From Pedococcus sp031456495 (GTDB lineage: Bacteria > Actinomycetota > Actinomycetes > Actinomycetales > Dermatophilaceae): a DNA stretch of 64,000 nt. The DNA is taken from assembly GCF_031456495.1 (NCBI RefSeq), contig NZ_JAVDUW010000002.1, positions 889,759 to 953,758 of the forward strand, in the 5' to 3' direction. This document shows positions 59,094 to 64,000 of the stretch, piece by piece. The position numbers and the translations under genes were made by a program. The notes under the pieces are model-generated. The model saw only the letters and a program-made list of their open reading frames with translations. It ran no database searches and had not been told where the DNA came from. Positions within the stretch are counted from its first letter, which is position 1, and each line of letters starts with the position of its first letter.

Positions 59094-59138
59094 CTACATC
59101 TAGTGGTTACACGGCTGTAGTTCATCCACATGTAGTGC
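59094..59138 (+). promoter_or_regulatory. Paired NrdR boxes, with DnaA-like boxes around
   Basis: CTACATCTAGTGG (from 59094) and CCACATGTAGTGC (from 59126) fit the NrdR-box core C-w-A-x-A-T-x-T-w-G-t-g and are exactly 32 bp apart, three helical turns, as cooperative NrdR binding needs. DnaA-like nonamers overlap or follow: TCATCCACA (59122), TTACCCACA (59154) and TAGTCCACA (59176). Confidence 0.7.
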
Positions 59139-59263
59139 ACAGGACGAAGCCACTTACCCACAGACTCTCAACAGGTAGTCCACACGTCCGTCCCCAGGCG
59201 CCGGCCCGCACGACCGGCCACAGACACCCCGGGACGGGCACATCAGCAGGGGAGGAGACCGGT

Positions 59264-59776
59264 ATGCACTGCCCGTTCTGCCGGCACACCGACTCCCGCG
59301 TCATGGACTCGCGCACGACCGACGACGGCAGCTCGATCCGCCGCCGCCGCCAGTGCCCCGAGTGCGGTCGCCGCTTCACGACGATCGAGACCGCGAGCCT
59401 CACGGTGACCAAGCGCTCCGGCGTGAGCGAGCCGTTCAGCCGGGCCAAGGTCCTCGCCGGCGTCCGCAAGGCCTGCCAGGGCCGCCCGGTCACCGAGGAC
59501 GACCTCGCCCTCCTCGCCCAGCGCGTCGAGGAGTGCATCCGCCAGCAGGGGCAGGCCGAGATCGAGGCCCACGAGGTGGGCCTGGCGATCCTCGGGCCGC
59601 TGCGCGAGCTCGACGAGGTCGCCTACCTGCGCTTCGCGAGCGTCTACCAGGCCTTCGACACCCTCGAGGACTTCGAGGCCGCCATCACCCTGCTTCGCGC
59701 CGAGCGCGACGCCACCGGCGAGGAGCCCCAGGCGGCTCCGGACCACCAGAGCAAGGCCGGTATGCCGCCGGGCTAG
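59264..59776 (+). CDS. nrdR: Transcriptional repressor NrdR
   Basis: ATP/dATP-sensing repressor of ribonucleotide reductase genes, 170 residues. The zinc ribbon MHCPFCRHTDSRVMDSR ... RRQCPECGRRFTTIE is followed by the ATP-cone (VTKRSGVSEPFSRAKVLAGVRKACQGRPV). GGAGGAG precedes ATG 59264. Two NrdR boxes upstream predict autoregulation. nrdJ, the B12-dependent reductase, is the likely target downstream. Confidence 0.96.
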   Translation: MHCPFCRHTDSRVMDSRTTDDGSSIRRRRQCPECGRRFTTIETASLTVTKRSGVSEPFSRAKVLAGVRKACQGRPVTEDDLALLAQRVEECIRQQGQAEIEAHEVGLAILGPLRELDEVAYLRFASVYQAFDTLEDFEAAITLLRAERDATGEEPQAAPDHQSKAGMPPG

Positions 59777-59790
59777 GCCCGCGGCATACC
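59759..59790 (+). terminator. Hairpin made of an inverted pair of the CGGCATAC word
   Basis: GGTATGCCG (59759-59767) pairs with CGGCATACC (59782-59790). The inner CGGGC-TAG-GCCCG adds five pairs, with the nrdR stop codon TAG in the loop. It thus forms a nearly continuous 14-bp stem at the gene end, as paired uptake sequences do in Neisseria. Confidence 0.75.
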
Positions 59791-59877
59791 CGCCTGACCA
59801 TCGCCCGCACCGGCTGTCGGTGCTCGTTGAAACCATTGCAACCAATGCACCACCAGGGGACCAGGGAGGCCCACACC

Positions 59878-62811
59878 ATGACCGAAACGGCAGGCGCACG
59901 TGCAGGTGCGCGAAAGACCGCCAAGGGAGCCCGCGGCGTAGTCGTCGAGCGGATCTACACCACCCCCGGTGTGCACCCGTACGACGAGGTCACCTGGGAG
60001 AAGCGTGACGTCGTCCAGCAGAACTGGAAGACCGGCGAGACGATCTTCGAGCAGCGCGGTGTCGAGTTCCCCGACTTCTGGTCGATCAACGCCTCCACCA
60101 TCGTCACCACCAAGTACTTCCGCGGCGCCGTCGGCACCCCGCAGCGTGAGCAGAGCCTCAAGCAGCTCATCGACCGCGTCGTGCTCACGTACGTCAAGGC
60201 CGGCAAGGACCACGGCTACTTCGCCAACGCGGAGGACGCCGAGGTCTTCGAGCACGAGTTGACCTACGCCCTGCTGCACCAGGTGTTCAGCTTCAACTCC
60301 CCGGTCTGGTTCAACGTCGGCACCAAGAGCCCGCAGCAGGTCAGCGCCTGCTTCATCCTCGCCGTCGACGACTCGATGGACTCGATCCTCAACTGGTACA
60401 AGGAGGAGGGGAAGATCTTCCAGGGCGGCTCCGGCGCCGGCCTCAACCTCTCCCGCATCCGCTCCTCCAAGGAGCTGCTCTCCTCCGGTGGCACCGCCTC
60501 CGGCCCGGTCTCCTTCATGCGTGGCGCCGACGCGTCCGCGGGCACGATCAAGTCCGGTGGTGCGACCCGTCGCGCGGCCAAGATGGTCGTGCTCGACGTC
60601 GACCACCCCGACATCGAGGAGTTCGTCGAGACCAAGGCGCGCGAGGAGGACAAGATCCGCGCGCTGCGCGACGCCGGCTTCGACATGGACCTCGGCGGCA
60701 AGGACATCACCTCCGTCCAGTACCAGAACGCCAACAACTCGGTCCGCGTCAGCGACGAGTTCATGCGCGCGGTCGAGGAGGGCACGACCTTCGGGCTGCG
60801 CGCCCGCCAGACCGGTGAGGTCATCGAGGAGGTCGACGCCCGCGAGCTGTTCACCAAGATCGCCAAGGCCGCGTGGGAGTGCGCCGACCCGGGCCTGCAG
60901 TACGACGACACCATCAACGACTGGCACACCAACCCCGAGACGGGCCGCATCACCGCGTCGAACCCGTGCTCGGAGTACATGTCGCTCGACAACAGCTCGT
61001 GCAACCTGGCGTCGCTGAACCTGCTGAAGTTCCTCAAGGACGACGACACGTTCGACGCCGTGACCTTCCAGAAGGTCGCCGAGCTCGTCATCACCGCGAT
61101 GGACATCTCGATCTGCTTCGCCGACTTCCCGACCGAGGCGATCGGCAAGACCACGGTCGACTACCGCCAGCTCGGCATCGGCTACGCCAACCTCGGCGCG
61201 CTGCTCATGGCCACCGGCCACGGCTACGACTCCGACGGAGGCCGTGCGCTCGCCGCCACCATCACCTCGCTGCTCACCGGTGCCGCGTACAAGCGCTCCG
61301 CCGAGATCGCCGCCGTGGTGGGTCCGTATGCCGGGTACGCCCGCAACGCGGACGCCCACAAGCGCGTGATGCGCAAGCACCAGGCCGCCAACGATGCGAT
61401 CCGCACGCTCGACGTGATGGACAAGGGCATCCACCAGGCCGCCACCAAGGCGTGGGACGACGTCGTCAAGCTCGGGGAGAAGAACGGCTACCGCAACGCC
61501 CAGGCGTCGGTGCTGGCCCCGACCGGGACCATCGGCTTCATGATGGACTGCGACACCACCGGCATCGAGCCCGACTTCTCGCTGGTGAAGTTCAAGAAGC
61601 TCGTCGGCGGCGGGTCGATGCAGATCGTCAACCTGACCATCCCCCGCGCGCTGAAGAAGCTCGGGTACACCGAGGAGACCATCGAGGCGATCGTCGAGTA
61701 CATCGCCGACAAGGGTCACGTCATCGACGCGCCCGGCCTGAAGCCGGAGCACTACGAGGTGTTCGACACCGCGATGGGTGCCCGCGCGATCAGCCCGATG
61801 GGCCACGTGCGGATGATGGCGGCGGTCCAGCCGTTCCTGTCCGGTGCGATCAGCAAGACGGTCAACCTGCCCGAGGACGCCACGGTCGAGCAGATCGAGG
61901 ACGTGCACCTGCAGGGCTGGAAGCTCGGCCTCAAGGCGATCGCGGTCTACCGCGACAACTGCAAGGTCGGCCAGCCGCTGTCCGACGGTGGCTCCGCTGC
62001 CAAGGACAAGGCTGCGGACAAGGCCGCCGAGGCTGCCGCCCCGGTCGTGGAGAAGGTCGTCGAGTACCGGCCCGTCCGGCGCCGGCTGCCCAAGCGTCGC
62101 CAGTCGCAGACCACCTCGTTCGCGGTCGGCGGGGCCGAGGGTTACCTCACCGCCGGCACGTACGAGAACGGCGAGCTCGGTGAGCTGTTCCTCAAGTTCG
62201 GCAAGCAGGGCTCGACCCTGGCCGGCGTGATGGACGCCTTCTCGATCGCGGTGTCGGTGGGCCTGCAGTACGGCGTGCCGCTGGAGACCTTCGTCGAGAA
62301 GTTCACCAACCTGCGGTTCGAGCCGGCCGGCATGACCGACGACCCGGACGTGCGGATGGCGCAGAGCCTCATGGACTACGTCTTCCGCCGGCTGGCGCTG
62401 GACTACCTGGACTTCGACACCCGGTCGTTCATGGGCATCCACACGGCCGAGGAGCGGGCGCGTCAGCTCGAGACCGGCTCGTACGAGCTCGAGACCGCGG
62501 CGGAGGACGAGGACGAGGCCGAGGCCGAGTTCCAGACCCTCTCGCAGTCGACGCCGGTCGCCAAGGCCGAGCCGAAGCACGAGGCCAAGGTCGAGGGCAA
62601 GGCACTCTCCGCCGACGCGGTGAAGAGTGGCGCCGGCGCTGCTTCGGCCCGTGAGGTCTCGGTCGAGGTCCACTCGTCCGCCGAGCTCCTGGAGAAGTTC
62701 CAGGGCAAGGCCGCCGACGCCCCGATCTGCATGACCTGCGGCACGAAGATGCGCCCCGCCGGCAGCTGCTACGTCTGCGAGGGTTGCGGCAGCACCAGCG
62801 GCTGCAGCTGA
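59878..62811 (+). CDS. nrdJ: Adenosylcobalamin-dependent (class II) ribonucleotide reductase
   Basis: Reduces ribonucleotides to deoxyribonucleotides without oxygen. 977 residues. YFRGAVGTPQREQSLKQ, SGAGLNLSRIRSSKE and FMRGADASAGTIKSGGATRRAAKM are class II blocks; the active site carries NPCSEYMSLDNSSCNLASLNL, and LMDYVFRRLALDYLD closes the barrel. The C-terminus has the redox/zinc cysteines CMTCGTKM ... CYVCEGCGSTSGCS after a disordered linker. ATG 59878 is the first after a 101-bp gap from nrdR. No cobalamin riboswitch fits in that gap. Confidence 0.96.
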   Translation: MTETAGARAGARKTAKGARGVVVERIYTTPGVHPYDEVTWEKRDVVQQNWKTGETIFEQRGVEFPDFWSINASTIVTTKYFRGAVGTPQREQSLKQLIDRVVLTYVKAGKDHGYFANAEDAEVFEHELTYALLHQVFSFNSPVWFNVGTKSPQQVSACFILAVDDSMDSILNWYKEEGKIFQGGSGAGLNLSRIRSSKELLSSGGTASGPVSFMRGADASAGTIKSGGATRRAAKMVVLDVDHPDIEEFVETKAREEDKIRALRDAGFDMDLGGKDITSVQYQNANNSVRVSDEFMRAVEEGTTFGLRARQTGEVIEEVDARELFTKIAKAAWECADPGLQYDDTINDWHTNPETGRITASNPCSEYMSLDNSSCNLASLNLLKFLKDDDTFDAVTFQKVAELVITAMDISICFADFPTEAIGKTTVDYRQLGIGYANLGALLMATGHGYDSDGGRALAATITSLLTGAAYKRSAEIAAVVGPYAGYARNADAHKRVMRKHQAANDAIRTLDVMDKGIHQAATKAWDDVVKLGEKNGYRNAQASVLAPTGTIGFMMDCDTTGIEPDFSLVKFKKLVGGGSMQIVNLTIPRALKKLGYTEETIEAIVEYIADKGHVIDAPGLKPEHYEVFDTAMGARAISPMGHVRMMAAVQPFLSGAISKTVNLPEDATVEQIEDVHLQGWKLGLKAIAVYRDNCKVGQPLSDGGSAAKDKAADKAAEAAAPVVEKVVEYRPVRRRLPKRRQSQTTSFAVGGAEGYLTAGTYENGELGELFLKFGKQGSTLAGVMDAFSIAVSVGLQYGVPLETFVEKFTNLRFEPAGMTDDPDVRMAQSLMDYVFRRLALDYLDFDTRSFMGIHTAEERARQLETGSYELETAAEDEDEAEAEFQTLSQSTPVAKAEPKHEAKVEGKALSADAVKSGAGAASAREVSVEVHSSAELLEKFQGKAADAPICMTCGTKMRPAGSCYVCEGCGSTSGCS

Positions 62812-62825
62812 CCTAGCCAGTCACC

Positions 62826-62864
62826 ACGGTGGGCCCGGAGCGAACTTCGCTCCGGGCCCACCGT
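62826..62864 (+). terminator. Terminator after nrdJ
   Basis: An almost perfect palindrome: 62826-62844 pairs with 62846-62864, the centre forming a small loop. It begins 14 bases after the nrdJ stop and may also end the convergent vsr transcript. Confidence 0.85.
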
Positions 62865-62879
62865 ATGGCCGTTGTTCCC

Positions 62880-63344
62880 TCAACTCCGTGCGAGCTCGAC
62901 TTCGACCTTTTCAACCATCTGCTCGGCGCTCTCGTGTTCCCATACGCGGACCACGCGCCACCCGAGTTGGTCCAGTTGGAAATCGGTATCGCGGTCCCGG
63001 GCGAGGTTCCTGTCCAGTTTCCACTGCCACCAATCCGGGTTTGTCGCTGGCAAGTGGCAGTGGATCGGGCACCCGTGCCAGAAGCAACCATCGACGAAGA
63101 CCGCGAGGCGCCTGCGGGGAAAGGCAACATCGACGCGGCGGCGTGCAAGACCCGGAACTCGGTACTGCACTCGGTACCTGCGACCCGAGGCGAAGAGCGC
63201 GCGACGCAAGACCATCTCGGGCGCGGTGTCTCGTCGCGCCAGGGTGGACATCTTGGCGCTAAGGGCCCCGCCAGGAGAGACGCGTCGCGGCTCAATCGGC
63301 ACAGTGGTCCTAGAGGCCCGGGAATGCTTGATGGATGATGGCAA
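62880..63344 (-). CDS. vsr: Very short patch repair endonuclease (Vsr)
   Basis: Nicks at T:G mismatches that arise by deamination of 5-methylcytosine. 154 residues. MSTLARRDTAPEMVLRRALFASG, RRRVDVAF (metal Asp), LAVFVDGCFWHGCPIHCHLP and LGWRVVRVWEHE are all Vsr signatures. ATG 63344 overlaps the upstream small gene; ATG 63251 is too far in. Vsr usually accompanies a Dcm-type cytosine methyltransferase, which is not in the window. Its codon use is less GC-biased than the neighbours. Confidence 0.9.
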   Translation of the reverse strand: MPSSIKHSRASRTTVPIEPRRVSPGGALSAKMSTLARRDTAPEMVLRRALFASGRRYRVQYRVPGLARRRVDVAFPRRRLAVFVDGCFWHGCPIHCHLPATNPDWWQWKLDRNLARDRDTDFQLDQLGWRVVRVWEHESAEQMVEKVEVELARS

Positions 63345-63546
63345 TCAGTTCCCTCGCGCGGTCGCGATCCAACTGGATCGACTGACTGACAGTGCCCTGG
63401 TCCTTGCGGGCCTCTGACCCGTACGTGTCTAGTTGCAGCACCGTCGCACCGTCTCGGTCGACGATCTTCCAGCCGGACGTGCAAGTGCTATGAGGTCGTT
63501 TAGTTTGATTGGAAGTCGACTTGTGAAACTCTTCGATGAAGGCCAT
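63310..63546 (-). CDS. Small conserved-looking protein upstream of vsr
   Basis: A 78-residue protein starting MAFIEEFHKSTSNQ, with TSGWKIVDRDGATVLQLDTYGS, RKDQGTVSQSIQLDRDRA and ELIAIIHQAFPGL. The pattern Asp-Gly-x-x-x-Leu-Gln-Leu-Asp-Thr-Tyr-Gly-Ser recalls small proteins of restriction/defence islands, but I cannot name the family. It overlaps vsr by 35 bp in another frame and probably shares its transcript. Confidence 0.65.
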   Translation of the reverse strand: MAFIEEFHKSTSNQTKRPHSTCTSGWKIVDRDGATVLQLDTYGSEARKDQGTVSQSIQLDRDRARELIAIIHQAFPGL

Positions 63547-63615
63547 ACGTCGTTTCTATCAAGTTCAGTGGGCCGACGTCGCTTAGCGGACGACGCTCCT
63601 CGGGAAGAATGCGCT

Positions 63616-63899
63616 ATGCCGAGGTAGTTGACCCCGGAGTTCAAGTGGGACGTGGTCGCGGCCACTCGTTGCGGTGAGCCGACTATCCCGGAGGTGGCGG
63701 TCGACTTCGTTGTCTCCCTCGAGTTGGCGCGACGCCCGGTGCGCCAGGCCCACATCGACGATGGCTTCAGGACGGTCAAACCAGCACTGAGCAGTCTGAG
63801 GTGGCGCAGCTGACGAACGCGCGCATCGACGCGCACGAAGACGACCCGGCGTTCGGGTACAACTCGAGAGCGGACCGGCGTCACATCGCGATCGCCGGG
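63616..63899 (+). pseudogene. Decayed IS3-family transposase remnant
   Basis: ATG-CCG-AGG-TAG-TTG opens as M-P-R-stop-L followed by TPEFKWDVVAATRCGEPTIPEVAVDFVVS and RRPVRQAHIDDG, the OrfA layout of IS3 transposases (usually MPRK at the start, so AAG has become TAG). A frameshift near 63775 moves to DGQTSTEQSEVAQL, then to RIDAHEDDPAFGYNS, resembling mid-OrfB. It is therefore a point-mutated and internally deleted scar. Confidence 0.7.
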
Positions 63900-63900
63900 T

Positions 63901-64000
63901 CTAGGTGTACTGACCTGACAGGTTGGTCAAGCGGGTGATGGGTGGCTTGTTGCCGCAGGCGGTGTGGGGTCGGTGGTGGTTGTAGTGGTGCAGCCATGCT
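63901..64000 (-). mobile_element. IS481-family transposase, C-terminal end
   Basis: The last 32 residues read AWLHHYNHHRPHTACGNKPPITRLTNLSGQYT-stop, the invariant C-terminus of IS481 integrase-core transposases (HHYNHHRPHxAxG). The gene runs off the right edge; terminal inverted repeats are not identifiable. Confidence 0.85.

Larger units (their letters stand above)
954..61332. repeat. Over-represented word GGCATAC/GTATGCC (44 copies in the window)
   Basis: First base of each copy, plus-strand GGCATAC: 954, 5486, 8252, 10486, 15690, 17540, 25484, 27822, 29770, 34242, 36534, 38460, 40253, 40501, 48046, 51167, 53005, 53798, 54509, 56691, 57627, 58339, 59783. GTATGCC: 1280, 6317, 7866, 15120, 15855, 18627, 22667, 27525, 28026, 30109, 31331, 34640, 38097, 39986, 40690, 44652, 46705, 50301, 53876, 59760, 61326. 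Forty carry the extra base making CGGCATAC/GTATGCCG (exceptions 17540, 36534, 38097, 51167). Found by reading, so a few may be missed. Confidence 0.85.

Noticed and set aside
59777..59877. Cobalamin riboswitch before nrdJ
   Set aside because: The gap is only 101 bp and is partly occupied by the nrdR hairpin; no B12-box is seen.
954..61332. GGCATAC/GTATGCC excess as a codon-usage effect
   Set aside because: The word needs codons that are rare here, appears in several codon phases and in intergenic sites, and occurs on both strands; TAC-GCC is freely used elsewhere for Tyr-Ala.
954..61332. The word as a polar replication-segregation (KOPS-like) or Chi-like guide
   Set aside because: Copies are split almost evenly between orientations, so there is no visible polarity in this window; a longer sequence is needed for a firm test.
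1..64000. CRISPR array or cas genes
   Set aside because: No regularly spaced repeats of 23-40 bp with unique spacers and no Cas proteins were found; the tandem repeats present are short and coding.

Overview
The window is high-GC actinobacterial chromosome (about 72-73 % GC by eye). Gene order (rne-rplU-rpmA-obg-proB, nadD-rsfS, comEA-comEC, lexA divergent from a LysM gene, nrdR-nrdJ), many GTG starts, leaderless promoters with TANNNT -10 boxes and mycothiol-type enzymes suggest a Micrococcales bacterium close to Intrasporangiaceae/Dermatophilaceae. This placement is inference; no rRNA is present. Almost everything looks like core chromosome. Only the last 1.2 kb (vsr, an orphan gene, a decayed IS3 and an IS481 end) and a low-GC patch at 36.1-36.8 kb look foreign.

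Layout. 0-2.3 kb: a truncated class III aminotransferase and a radical-SAM-associated protein. 2.4-11.8 kb: RNase E/G, ribosomal proteins L21 and L27, the Obg GTPase and proB; pdxY and a lipoprotein on the other strand separate proB from proA. 11.8-16.3 kb: a methyltransferase, a polyprenyl-phosphate-type glycosyltransferase, an 800-bp non-coding stretch with repeats and a DnaA-box-like cluster, then nadD, rsfS, a phosphatase and tRNA-Ala(GGC). 16.5-22.1 kb: small enzymes, a YcgG/DUF1989 pair that may act on guanidino compounds, and a DUF4396 membrane protein behind a CsoR-like operator. 22.2-26.4 kb: four overlapping glycosyltransferase genes. 26.5-34.7 kb: leuS behind a leader peptide and terminator that look like a leucine attenuator, degV, plsY, and the DNA-uptake genes comEA-comEC. 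34.8-42.9 kb: a LysR regulator, two secreted proteins, a patatin, a sirtuin, lexA and an SOS-linked LysM gene. 43.0-53.5 kb: a selenium block. 53.6-62.9 kb: an AlkZ-like protein, small enzymes, a secreted metallopeptidase, nrdR and B12-dependent nrdJ. 62.9-64 kb: defence and IS scar.

The selenium block is the clearest metabolic unit. Formate dehydrogenase alpha carries an in-frame UGA at 43612 followed by a SECIS-like hairpin; the FeS and NrfD-like subunits and an oxalate/formate-family transporter follow. Next come selD with a translationally coupled rhodanese, tRNA-Sec and selB. selA is not in the window.

The most unusual signal is a short DNA word. GGCATAC/GTATGCC occurs 44 times in 64 kb by manual reading, and 40 of these are the octamer CGGCATAC/GTATGCCG, where about two would be expected by chance. 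It falls on both strands, in several codon phases (using rare GCA, TAT, ATA and GGT codons) and in intergenic sites. One inverted pair forms a hairpin at the end of nrdR. Density, lack of polarity and the inverted pair resemble DNA-uptake sequences, and comEA and comEC are present, with one copy overlapping the comEA start codon.
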